A stretch of 64,000 nucleotides of DNA, from NCBI RefSeq assembly GCF_004379255.2, contig NC_056041.1, positions 21,669,559-21,733,558 of the forward strand, read 5' to 3'. A program made the position numbers and the translations under genes. The notes beneath the pieces are model-generated. The model was not told where the DNA came from and searched no databases. It saw only the letters and a program-made list of their open reading frames with translations. This stretch comes from Salvia splendens. Lineage: Eukaryota > Streptophyta > Magnoliopsida > Lamiales > Lamiaceae. Numbering within the stretch: the stretch's first letter is position 1; every line of letters begins with the position of its first letter. Below, one piece after another: positions 1 through 10,481 of this stretch.

Positions 1-614
1 AGAAATGATATATTATGTTGATCGGTCCCCGCTCGGGGTAATTAACACGGAAAAATAGTATATGAAAATAAATGATAAAAGGAGAAAAATGTGATACGAA
101 ATAATATATGACGATATGTGAAATATCTGAAGAGACATAAGTAAGAATATATGAAAAGGTTGTATGATGAAAATACATATAAGTTTGATATAGTGATATT
201 GTAAGTAATTTTTGGAAATTTGTGAAATTAAAATGAAAACCAGCAAAAGATTAAAAAGGAAATAATGTAGTTACTATTGTCTTAGCTGAGAGGTCGGATT
301 CTGTAGTTTGGATATTCCTACTGGGCTTTCGAGCTCACTCCCCATCTTTCCCCCCCTACAGGTTGGAGTTGATCTTATGTCAGTGGTGTTGCGCAGCTTT
401 GCATCTTTGGTGAGTCACTGGTGGTCAACTTGGTTTAGTAGTTGTGGCATGTTGTGTAATAGTTTAATCTTTAATCTTCCGTTGGATAAATGTTAAGTTT
501 TTAATTGTGCTTTTAAGCTAAAAAGAAAAAAAGGAAAATTTCAGCACGGGTTTTCGATACTGAAACGTGACATCACTTATTCGGTGGGTTTACCTACCGG
601 TTAAGGGGTGTTAC
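1..614 (+). repeat. 3' part of a Ty3/gypsy-type LTR (probable)
   Basis: The stretch ends in GGGTGTTACA at about 605-614, the inverted complement of the TGTAACACCC that opens many plant chromovirus (Tekay/Del-like) LTRs. It contains a GC-richer block with a run of C before an acceptor-like CTACAG (about 345-361), typical of such LTRs. The left end lies outside the window and no internal retroelement sequence follows, so this would be a solo or truncated LTR. No convincing host coding sequence is seen. Assignment to a lineage is inference from the terminal motif only. Confidence 0.4.
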
Positions 615-1500
615 AAGAGCAATGCCGGAAACAGTGGGAGCGGCTGGGGAGATCGCTCACCCGATTTTCCGGCATCTACGAAAACAACGTCCGTACGACA
701 ACCAGCGGCATGTCCATGGAGGATGTGAAGAGTTTGTCCATGCAGCAGTTCATCGACAAGAAGAAGAAGAAGTTCAACATCTTCAAATATTGGGATGTCT
801 ATCTTGTGCTGCAGGATTTCGCCAAGTTTCGTGCGGGTGTTGAAGCTGCTGGCCGAAGCGGACGAAGCTCAACGCCTCCGGCGAGTACAGCAGCAGTGCC
901 GGTTCCCACGACCTCCCCAAAGCCGCCGTAGAGATCCCGACCCCTCCATCGTTCTCCTGCCGCCGTCGCCCGCGGGTCCCACGAGGTCCAATCGGCAGCT
1001 CCTAGTCAGGACAATGCCCAACTCACCCACCTCATGCGCATGCAGCACAATCATACTTTACTCGACACCATAGAAAAGTGGCGGGAGACGACTGACCCCT
1101 TATACAAGGAGATGTTGAAGGGGGTCATCGACAGTATGAAGCGCGGGTTGGGTCTGGCCAAGGGGACGACAAGGAGTGAGGTGGGGGCCGCGTGTATCGA
1201 AGCTTTGGGATGTTTTTTAAATTTGAACTATGTATTTTTTTTTGAACTATGTATTTTTTAATTTAATTATGTATGTTTTTTTTAAAAATAAAATGTTGAT
1301 TTTTTCTCGTATTCGTGTTGAAATTTTAATTCCATAAAATTGCATATTTGTGAATTTGTGAATTTTGATTATTGGGATGTCCGCTATTGTGGAGTGAGAT
1401 GTCCTTATGACGTGGCAGTGCTGTGGGATGTCCTTATGACATAGCAGGAGGTGTTTTAGGATGTCCGTCGGGACATCCGTCCCTATTGTGATGCTCCAAG
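608..1500 (+). pseudogene. PIF/Harbinger-type ORF1 (Myb/NAM-associated-like) relic with element 3' end
   Basis: The frame at 608-931 encodes a segment beginning QCRKQWERLGR and continuing through KKKKFNIFKYWDVY, which resembles the trihelix/NAM-associated ORF1 protein that accompanies plant Harbinger transposases. Frame changes follow (other frames at 795-1073 and 1034-1261), so the gene is broken. The C-terminal part around 1034-1200 reads as a helical tail of the same family type. From about 1370 to 1500 the DNA repeats the word GGATGTCC several times and ends in CATCCGTCCCTATTGTGATGCTCC, which looks like a Harbinger subterminal region and terminus. The left terminus is not visible and may have been removed by the LTR end at 614. 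No transposase ORF is present. Confidence 0.6.
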
Positions 1501-1752
1501 GGGTGAATGTCTCATTTCTAATATGATATCAGAGCGGGCCCAAGTTGATGATGAATTTTATCTCTTTATCTCTTCTCTTGCCTACCCATGTAATGGAAGT
1601 CCGATGTGTCATTCCGGCCCACACGTGAGGGGGCATGTTAAAACATTAAATCTTGTCCCACATCGACTTGGTGATGATCTTAGCTATTCTATATAAGTAT
1701 GGATACCCACCCCCTATAAGACTTTTTAAGGGGTGAGTGATCTATTTCTAAT
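1496..1752 (+). mobile_element. TRIM-like miniature LTR retrotransposon remnant
   Basis: A word close to the initiator-methionine tRNA primer site (TGATATCAGAGC, 1524-1535) is preceded by a short LTR end (AGGGGTGAATG...TTTCTAAT) and followed about 100 bp later by a purine tract GTGAGGGGGCA (1625-1635) and an LTR start TGTTAAAACA at 1636. The second LTR ends near 1752 with AGGGGTGAGTG...TTTCTAAT, the same word as before the primer site. LTR, PBS, tiny non-coding interior, PPT, LTR is the architecture of TRIM elements. The 5' LTR is cut off where it meets the Harbinger terminus. Confidence 0.6.
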
Positions 1753-2150
1753 CCTTAAGAAATACTAGTACTCGTATTCCATCATTTATTAATTTAATTA
1801 TTAAAGATCTCACTATTTTACTTCTTTTTACATTTCTTTTTTTCCCAACCAGCGAGACATACGCCGTAGAGGGGGGAGGGGTGTTGTAACGCGCCCCTCT
1901 ACCAACTCGTTCTGTTGGGACGAGACGGAACCTTTACTATCTATTTGAAAAAAAACATATATGATAAATTTTTTATTTCTTAATATTGTGTATAATGATT
2001 AAAATGCTAAAATATAATTAAATATTAATGGGCTTTTTTGTTTTTGTATATTTTAAAATACACTCTTAGTAAAAGGATGTCCCAATTATGAAAAATTGAA
2101 AGATTAAACAATTTACGTAGTTTGAAAAAGATAGACCTATGCCCATTTAT
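1753..2150. other. AT-rich intergenic DNA
   Basis: No coding sequence seen. A G-rich/C-rich inverted stretch (about 1868-1905) is probably the remnant of another small element. Confidence 0.4.
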
Positions 2151-2935
2151 GGGGTAATTACATGTTTCATACAAAATGTTTTACCTTTGTTTTAATTTAG
2201 TACAAATAGTATTAAGTTTACATATTTTATACAAAAAGTTACATTAGTGTTTTAAATTAATACATTCCGTTAAATATTTTAAACACTGTTAGTTAGTTTA
2301 CAATTTGTCCAACTTATCAACATAATAAAAGAATAATTAGAGATTTAATACAATTAATCACTCTAAAAAAATAACAGTCAATATCAATTCTTCCAGCAAT
2401 TGATCGTGGTTTAAAAAAAATTCGTCTCTCAATATACTCTATTTTTTATTGTATTTTTTTATAGAACACAAAATAAAATAAGCCCATATTTCATCTTTAC
2501 AAAATGGCTAATTTGAGCTTCAAACACTCAATAAGTTAATATTTATTTTTTACAAAAAAGATTCAATATATTTTTAGTTGTATTCTCCATTGTTACATGA
2601 GAAAGTTTCGACAATAAAATGCAATTCGCTAATTTGATGGTGAAAAGTGGTGATTTTTTTTCTCTGTGTTTTTCATTTTTGTGAGTAATAAAAATAACTG
2701 TGTTTGAAATAATTAATGTAAAGTTTTAATTTAAACTTTTTGTACAAATTTGAAACATTGATGAAACTTTTGTATGTATGATGTAATTGGAAGTAACGGT
2801 GTTAGTAGGGACATAACAGAATGTATTATTTTGGAACCCTAAGTAAACTTTTTGTATGAAATATGTAAACTTAATACTTTTTGTACTAAATTAAAACAAA
2901 TGTAAAATATTTTATATAAAACCTGTAATTACCCC
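2151..2935. mobile_element. Non-coding DNA transposon with long terminal inverted repeats
   Basis: The left end GGGGTAATTAC (2151-2161) is mirrored by GTAATTACCCC at 2925-2935. The inverted similarity continues well over 100 bp inward, with interruptions: Met-less words such as TTTAATTTAGTACAAA at the left recur inverted at the right. The flanks carry a direct duplication: ATTTAT at 2145-2150 and 2936-2941, or CCCATTTAT (9 bp) if the three C are counted in the flank. Long inverted repeats and a 9-bp duplication would fit a Mutator-like MITE. The interior is AT-rich with no transposase. Confidence 0.7.
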
Positions 2936-3770
2936 ATTTATTCACAAGAGATACTAAAAGAAAAAGTAAAAAGAGATAAAAGAAAAGTAAAAGAAAAAGG
3001 AAATTATTTATGTTATCATAAAGGAAATTATTCTAATAATATCGTCTGGTCTAGAATAAAATACGATTGAAATAATGGTGGAAGGGAATAATAAGTTAGC
3101 CTCTTAAAAATACTGACAAATAAAAAATTGTAAATAGTGTATTGCCCATTTTAGAGACGTAAAAATGTTTGGGACGTGAAATGGAAATGAAGAATGGAGT
3201 AAAGTGGTAAAATAAAGAATTGGGGAAAATTTTACTAAGATTTCAGTTTTCAAACTGCAAATTTGCAGTTCAAAGTTGTAAAGCTACTGCAAGTGACATT
3301 GACAACATCACCTCTCTCTCTTCCATTGGAGACTTCATCTTCATGTGCACCACCGACTGTAAGTTGCTGCTGCGATGCATTTCGATTGTATGGAGATAAT
3401 AGCTAATTTTCAGTCGCATTTTGTTGCTTGTGTAAATTTTGCATTCTGCCTTCGATTTCGTGCTTTTACTGCCTGTTTCTACCTGCATGAGCGATTTTCC
3501 CTGGAGTTTGTTCGCGCGATGATTGTGTGCCCTTTTCAGTTTATGAGCGTGGAAAATTTCCGTCAGAACCGTTGAAATTTTGATGATATAGGAACTCGTT
3601 CATTTTCTCAGCACTGGTGATTATGTGTGGAGTATTTTATAGGATGCTTGCTACACATTCTGGTAGTGAAATGCGTGACTCTTCAATTGGATCTCTGATT
3701 CATCTGCTATTCGACCGTACCGTTCAGTTGTTATTCGTTTGTTTTCATTCAGATTCAAGGTTTTGTAGCC

Positions 3771-5708
3771 ATGGATTTATCTCTTCCAGACTCATTAGAC
3801 GATGTAACATCCTGTAAGCATCCTCAGTGACACTACAGATCGAAGCTGTTCGTTGGATAAACTGATCTAAAATCAACTATTCAAGTTGTTATCTGCTTTG
3901 TTTTCGCCTTTGATTCGGTGTGAGCTTTGTTTTGGATGCTATGATTGCCATTTATTTGATGAATTTTCTCTGAAGTTGCATCCAAGACCGGATACCATAC
4001 TCGAGATGATTGGATGAGCGACTTTTTGCCTTTTCATGGGCGTGGTAAGTCACAGTTTAAAACCTCTGGTTATTACTCTTCACTTTGAACTACTACATTC
4101 GTTTGCTTCTATTTTGTTGCTGAAGATATGCTGGAGGAAGATGTTTTGAATGAGAAATCTTGTATGCAAGTGCTGAAGATATGGATTGACAAAGCAGATG
4201 AAGATATTGTAAAACTTGAAGAAGATATATTGATTCTTCAGTGCCAACTGGCTCGAGATGATGAGAAGTGGTCTAAACAATGCACTGTTGCTTTGAGAGA
4301 AAAGACTGATCATCTTGATATTTTGATACAACGCTTGAAGAAGGACGATAATGGAAACAGCCTCCAATCAGAAACTGAGGAACTTCCACCAAGATTACAT
4401 GATCTTCTGAAGCCTTTGATGGAAAGTTACTTAGCAAAGAGTGAGCAAGTAATAGTCTCAAGCATTTAATCAATATGTTGCAAATAATATTTGAATTGAT
4501 CATGATTGAAATGCGTCATCACTATCTAAGTTTATAACCATTACTAGTCGAATTTTTCCACAGTTGTTTTAGCAGCCTCATTTTATTTAAATGATGAACA
4601 GGCAGAAACCAGTATGCCACAGATGCCTGTTCCACGTGCTGTTGAACATAACAAGAAAACAGAAGAAAATACATCCACCATCATGTTCAAAACATATGAG
4701 AGAAAGGGCAAGTCCACAGAGCTTGAAGATAGGAAAATATGCCTTCCCCAAGAAGTAACTTCAAATCATCAACTTTGTTCTCTTTATATACTGGTCATGT
4801 ATATCGATATGGGTGTTACATCTCAGTGCAGATGCTCCAAGTTTGATACTATGCTTAAGCAATGAATAGTCTGTTTGGAAGTACCTGTAGTCTCTTTGGC
4901 AATTATGGTGATTGAAATGGGAAGATTCCAAATTGCATACATTCTGTTGCATGAATCTTTTTGTTTCTCATGCTTGATTGAACATTGTTTAAAAATAAGG
5001 GTTTCACCTCAAAGGTCTGCGTGTACACAGAAGAAGAAAGATGCAGTTATCAGAAACTTTGATGCAAGTGCTGACAAGTGTACAAACAACAAGGTCTCTG
5101 AGAAGGTTGTAAATAAGCCAAGTACACTAGAACAAAGGAGAATGCAGTTAGAGGTAATGAAATTGTGTCTTCTTTGAACGCAGTTTAGATAACAGTCATT
5201 TGATGACTCACTATGCCTTTCAGCTATCAGATCCCATGGTGAAGGAATTAACTGCAAGTATGTCAGTAGAGAAAGCTGCTTCAAGGGAAATTGAAGAGAA
5301 GAAAAATAAGTACAACAAGGATAGCTCCGAGGCAAAAGTCATTCGAGGCAAGATTCGACATAAAATCAAGGTGACAGTTTGATATAATATGATTGTTTCA
5401 TAGTACATCAGTTGTCTTTATCTAACTAAGTATACAGCGAATTTAATTTACCTAAATCATGCCCTGAGATAGATTCAAGATCTGAAATAGTTATAAACTT
5501 GTGCTTGAAATGCTCCAATTGATTAAGAAATCTTGGATTTTAGGCGGATTACGTGAAAGCCAGAACTGAACCATTGAGTAAGGCAGGGAAAGCAAGGGTG
5601 TCATACGAGCGTTCTATCTGTGAGAATGTACTCTCTGCTAAGCCTTCAGTGAAAACAGTGAAAATGAAGGAAGAAATACAAAAAATCTACAAATACAAGA
5701 CACAGTGA
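3771..5708 (+). CDS. Uncharacterised coiled-coil protein, seven-exon gene, truncated reading frame
   Basis: Exons joined by GT-AG introns: 3771-3813, 3976-4044, 4126-4448, 4602-4754, 5031-5153, 5224-5370, 5544-5708; phases agree and give a 340-residue frame ending TGA at 5706. The N-terminus reads MDLSLPDSLDDVTS, then a Trp/Phe-rich stretch DDWMSDFLPFHGRG, then a long acidic helical region rich in Asp, Glu and Leu (exon 3, strong coiled-coil character). Exons 4-7 are charged, Lys/Glu-rich and low in complexity. I do not recognise a family for this part. Downstream DNA (5709-6267) continues with similar composition and a recognisable C-terminal motif in other frames, so the stop is probably premature. 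It may be a chromatin or nucleic-acid-associated protein, which is inference only. The 5' untranslated region likely includes 3270-3770 with an intron. Confidence 0.55.
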
Positions 5709-6267
5709 AGGATCTTGCATCAGAAATGAAGAACCCCCCTGCTCATTGAATGACAGAACCAAGCAAGTGAACAGTGCACGAACGGAATCGGAGCAGTGGC
5801 AACAAATTCAAGTGCAACAGAAGGCAAGCTAGGAATGGCAACAAATTCTTCAAAACCCACAGCCAGTAGTACATGAAGTACATGTGATGGTGCCGAAAAA
5901 AGATGGAGTTTCAAAAAAAGAAACTGAGCAGCAGGTGAGTAAAAACTATATAGCTGGCCTATCAGAAGGCACTGCAGCATCAAATTTGTTGCCACAAGAG
6001 CCTCTGAGTTCACTAACCTCAAGCGAGAAAGGTCTCAAAATGTCTCTGATGAAACATGCTACGGCGAAGTGTGATGCCTCAAATAGCATGGCTGAGGAAG
6101 CCATGGATGGGGCGAAGAACGTGCCCCATAATCCGCCGGCTTCATGCATCAAGACTACGGAGAAATTATCACTTAGCAATCTCAGGGCCATTGCAAAGAG
6201 TCGAAAGACACGCGGCTACTCTAGACTTAAGAGGGAAGAGCTGCTAAAATTTCTTGGCTTCGAGTGA
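5709..6267 (+). pseudogene. Out-of-frame C-terminal part with Rho_N/SAP-like motif
   Basis: After the TGA at 5706, codons matching the style of the preceding exon continue in a different frame to about 5745, then in a third frame past a C run (5734-5739) to a TAG at about 5827, and from there an open frame runs to the TGA at 6265-6267. The last 35 residues contain LSLSNLRAIAKSRKTRGYSR and end LLKFLGFE, the pattern of the Rho termination factor N-terminal/SAP-like helix-turn-helix found at the C-terminus of some plant plastid or nuclear RNA- or DNA-binding proteins. Three separate disruptions in about 120 bp suggest decay of this copy. Unrecognised introns or sequencing errors are the alternatives. 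Confidence 0.5.
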
Positions 6268-7090
6268 TTGTTATTGTGGTAACTCGTGCATTTCTCTCCT
6301 TTTGTCATATTTGATCTAATTTGTCTTTACACATTAAGCATTCTTATGCATCTCTTTTGCAGGACTTCATATGTAAATACAATGTAAGCCCTGATCCCGA
6401 CTCATACAAGACGGAAAAAGGTGTGTATTTTTTCTTCCACTGTGGATACGACAACAATGCAGAAAAGCAACTGATAGATAGTAATTCAATACATGTTAAG
6501 TCCATTACTGCAAAACTTTTTAGTTGAGCTCAGGACTTACTTCAATACATGCAATATAGCTCAGGAATTGCATTTTCTATCCAGTTTACTAATTGGCTGC
6601 AAATGCTTAATCTGAAAGCAAAACATGCATTTTGGTTTCTTTACTATGGTTTCATTACAGTAAACTATGCGTTGGAACGAAGTACTCCACGTTTAATAAT
6701 TGGCAATCTATTAGTTTTCCTGATCACTTAAGCCCATAAAAGCATGCAAAACGGAGGTTTCCAGATCATCATGTGTAGATAGCATAGAGAGTTCAAATTT
6801 CTTAAAATACTACTAGTAGTAGTATAAATTAATCATTTGACAAAAGAGGGTTGAACATTGGTTTATTAATGTTTTATTTATAATGCTTTTGTATTTTTAT
6901 TTTTGAATTAAAATCAATTTTATTGATGTGATGAGATCTAAATATGCGAGTATCATTTTCGTTGTATCGGTGGATAGGATGAGCCTATGGGATATTTCAT
7001 CATTTAACGAAGATTTGTCTGTATTAGTAAATGAATATTCATAGCTCCAACTCTTAACCTCTGAAATTATGTCTCATCTGATTGTGCATA

Positions 7091-7192
7091 GTCTGTTTGT
7101 GGACTAGTGTTTGATATTAGGGTTAACGAAGATTAAAGAATGTCTGTTTGTGGACTAGTGTTTGATATTAGGATTAACGAAAATTAAAGAAT
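7091..7192. repeat. 51-bp tandem duplication
   Basis: Two adjacent 51-bp copies (7091-7141, 7142-7192) beginning GTCTGTTTGTGGACTAGTG, differing at two positions. They are followed by a GGAATT-type microsatellite at about 7203-7240. Confidence 0.9.
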
Positions 7193-7202
7193 TGGAGGGT
7201 TG

Positions 7203-7240
7203 GATTTGAATTGGAATTGGAATTGGAATTGGAATTGGAA
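7203..7240. repeat. (TTGGAA)n microsatellite
   Basis: Five to six consecutive TTGGAA hexamers. Confidence 0.9.
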
Positions 7241-7803
7241 TTAGATCAGACCATAAAATTTAGTTCTGATTTGGACAAACTTTTCACTAGTAAAGATTCT
7301 GCTTTGCCTCTAGTCATCCTGATTGTCAGGCAACACCAGATTTTCTATGTCAGCGACTGAATATAGGTTGTTAAATATATTCTGAAAAGAAATTAGACAA
7401 AAACCTATATCGGTTCTTGAGTGAGATTGATTAGTTTCTCCATCATTTTTGTGTTGGAAATATGTTTTAAATCCTTCATAGGAGTAGTATTTTTTTGCTG
7501 GAACACTCGGCAACTCTTAAACTTGCAAATTTGTGGGATTTTCCCTTTGCACTTGAAAATTACTTAGTTTTTTCTTAAAATGAATATCTTGCTTTGGATA
7601 TTTTGATTTCATGATTAGTTTTTGCTTCATATTTCTTGTTGTTTGAGTAGTTGGTGATTTTAGTGAAAGATCATCTACATACAACTCCAAATTATGGGAT
7701 TTGAGCAAAGTGTAGGTCTTGTTGAAAGTTGATCTGCTTCTATTTGTTAAAGATGGTTGGAAGCATATCTTTGAGCGTTTCAAGTACCTGAGTTTGCAAC
7801 ATA

Positions 7804-8056
7804 CTCCTTTCGTCCCAAGATAGTTGAGTCCTATTACTTTTTAGATTGTCCCAAGATAGTTGAGTCATTTCCTTTTTTGATAAAAAATTTATTGACTATC
7901 TTATTTTACTCTCTTTTCATCTCTCTTACTTTATTCTCTCTTTTACTCTCCTCTCTCCACTTTAACCTTTAACAAATCAATTTATTAAATCTTTGCCCAA
8001 AAGAAATGTCTAAACCACCTAGCTTAGTTGATGGCAGCGGACGTGGATGGAGAGAG
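7804..8056. mobile_element. Stowaway-like MITE
   Basis: Left end CTCCTTTCGTCCCAAG preceded by TA; right end GGATGGAGAGAG followed by TA. The word GTCCCAAGATAGTTGAGTC appears twice near the left end. Non-coding, about 250 bp, fits Tc1/Mariner-derived Stowaway elements. Confidence 0.65.
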
Positions 8057-8131
8057 TATGAGTTTGATATAGTTTTAAAAACACCATTTTAAGAATCTCT
8101 CTCAACAAGGAGTACTAATAATAAATTAATA

Positions 8132-8376
8132 CTCCCTATAAGTTTGTCCTATTTTTTCATTTCTGTCCGTCTTACAAAATTTGTCCTATTTCACTTTTAC
8201 CATTTTTGACAGTAAACCTCATATTCCAATAACTTATTCTTACTCACATTTTATTATAAAATTAATATATAAAAATATGGTTTCACGTTCCACTAATTTT
8301 TTTAACTCACTTTTTATTACATTTCTTAAAATTCATGTCGAGTTAAAATGGGACGATATTTGGGATACGGAGGGAG
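8132..8376. mobile_element. Stowaway-like MITE
   Basis: Starts CTCCCTATAAGTTTGTCC after TA and ends GGGATACGGAGGGAG before TA. About 245 bp, AT-rich, inverted ends of the common plant CTCCCTCCGTCCC type. An open frame inside (8181-8399) is incidental. Confidence 0.75.
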
Positions 8377-9592
8377 TAATAGAGTCTTGGTCAATTTAAA
8401 TCAGACAGATAGTGGCCAAATTGAGGATACTAAAATCGATTGTCAATATAGATTAAACGTGGACATGTACGACAATGCAGGTGGGCCACGTGGGGGGTTG
8501 CACGTTTAAATCACGACGCGTTGATTTGAGCGCGTCGCCATTAATTCGTTGTTTATTTGCCAAGTAGCCTCCCACAAAATGTTACTCCTAGTAACAACCT
8601 CAACGTGTGTCCATCTCAAAAAGCATCCAACTTTATTATTTATGGGATATGGAATTATTGAAAAATTAAATTATATTTTTTCTATATGTTTGTGCTTATC
8701 TTGATGATCGATTAATACGAGATTAAAAATATTACTAGTAAATGAGCATAAAAGGCATATTGCTTCGTTTCATAATTAGAAATTTCGGTTGAGTTCAGTC
8801 GATATTTTTAAAATTATAAAAAAATTGCGCTAACAAAATAGTTGAATATGAATCTCATTTTTATATTTAATATATTTATAAATAAAATGTTACTGAAATA
8901 AATTAGTACTACTAAAACTGTTTAATTAATCGAAGATAGATAGAATAGTATGGTCACATATTGCATGAAATCGTGATAAAAATGTTTTTACTCCGTTCGT
9001 TTTTGTCTTGATATCATAACTTCAAAAGATTCATTACATTATCATTATGCATTTACCTCTTCATAACAATCCTATTTGTTGTTTTAAAAATTACATTGTA
9101 AATAATAATAACAATAAGTGTTTTTGTTTCATTTCTCAAAATTTATATCTAACGGTGACATCAATTGTTTTCCAGATTCCATGCATTCAGTTTGCCAGTA
9201 GCTTGTATTGCATCGCATTAATATAATAACATTTCGTTTGTCTATAAACCATTTAGTACTCACTCGCATGCAATATGCTCATTAATTTTCTAATTTTTTT
9301 TTTATTTTTCTAATATTTAATTTAACATAATGAATATGCATAATAGTAAGAGTTTATGTAACATAAAAGATATAATTATATACATAAAATTATTATAAAA
9401 CAATTGGAGGTGTGAAATTGAAATTAAAGCCTTCAATTCCAAATTAAATATTTGGTATCATAATAATATTTGGATTTGTAATTTAATTATCATTCTAAAT
9501 ATCTCAATTCCACAATTTGAATTTCATATTTTCAAATAGATAATTTGAATTCCAAATAATTATAAGTTGAAGATATATTATCCATAACGCAA
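8377..9592. other. AT-rich intergenic DNA
   Basis: No gene supported. A GC-richer patch at about 8480-8550 has CACGTG-like and GACGCG words but no recognisable promoter next to it. A segment at about 9402-9423 is the inverse of 10361-10380, so part of this stretch may be an element about 1 kb long. Confidence 0.35.
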
Positions 9593-9745
9593 CCTGCACA
9601 CGTACGTACACAAAATACACACACTACGCATTGCTCACAATACACACTACAAGCGCACTATGCACAACAGACACACACAATGCACACACTACACACGCAC
9701 TATACACAACATGCTCACAATGCACACTATATACAAAAAATACAC
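9593..9745. repeat. Degenerate CACA-rich simple repeat
   Basis: An irregular series of ACACAC, GCACAC and ATGCACA words. Frames through it on both strands are low-complexity (Thr/His on plus, Val/Cys on minus) and are not genes. Confidence 0.8.
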
Positions 9746-10478
9746 CCACTAAATACAAAATATACACATTGCACATACAATTCAATTTCATTTTCTTAAT
9801 TTTACCAAACAAATGATTTGAAACTGAATTAGAATTAAATTCTAATTCAATGTACCAAGACCATAAGTTTTGGAAAAAAATCATCCACAATAAATTAATA
9901 ATCACAAGATTTGGGTAGTGGGTAGTGCAAGTGTGATTGAATTTATTGCTAAAAATCAATCCAATATTTCATTATTCATAAGTTATAAAACAAAAGAAAT
10001 CCTTCAAAAGTGATTAAATTTGATCATAATAATATATGACATCATAAATATTAAAAAAAAACTTCTCTACAGTATCATAATCGACATTTGAACTCTCGAT
10101 AACCACTCCCAGTAGAGGCAAATACACAATGCAAATTATACTTAACTTTATTTATTATAATTAGCTCATTATATATAATATACATCAATTTAAGTATGTA
10201 TAAAAAATTCAAAATTATTGTAGTAAATTTCATTACAATAATATATTATAGATATAATTTGAAAATTATTTTATCGACAATAATAATGATATATAATGGT
10301 GTTCAATTTGTAAAATTGTAATCTCATAATTAAATATGTAGTGTGTTTGGTTCATGAGATTCAATTCCACACCTCAATCTAAATTATATTTTGGTACAGT
10401 CATTTTATCTAGGAAATCGAACGCTGACCGTAGAATACAAAAAATATTACTATTAATATCATTACAAATAGAATTAAC
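9746..10478. other. AT-rich intergenic DNA
   Basis: No gene or RNA seen. Contains the right-hand partner (10361-10380) of the possible inverted repeat noted at 9402-9423. Confidence 0.35.
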
Positions 10479-10481
10479 TTA

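Larger units (their letters stand above)
6268..7803. other. Intergenic region downstream of the coiled-coil gene
   Basis: Probably includes the 3' untranslated region (an acceptor-like CTTTTGCAG at about 6354-6362 suggests a spliced 3' end). The rest is AT-rich and without supported genes apart from the two short repeats listed separately. Confidence 0.4.

Noticed and set aside
13..246. 77-codon minus-strand open frame
   Set aside because: AT-rich low-complexity translation (Ile/Tyr/Phe) inside a probable LTR; no family resemblance.
9624..9959. 111-codon minus-strand frame rich in Val, Cys and His
   Set aside because: It is the translation of the CACA simple repeat.
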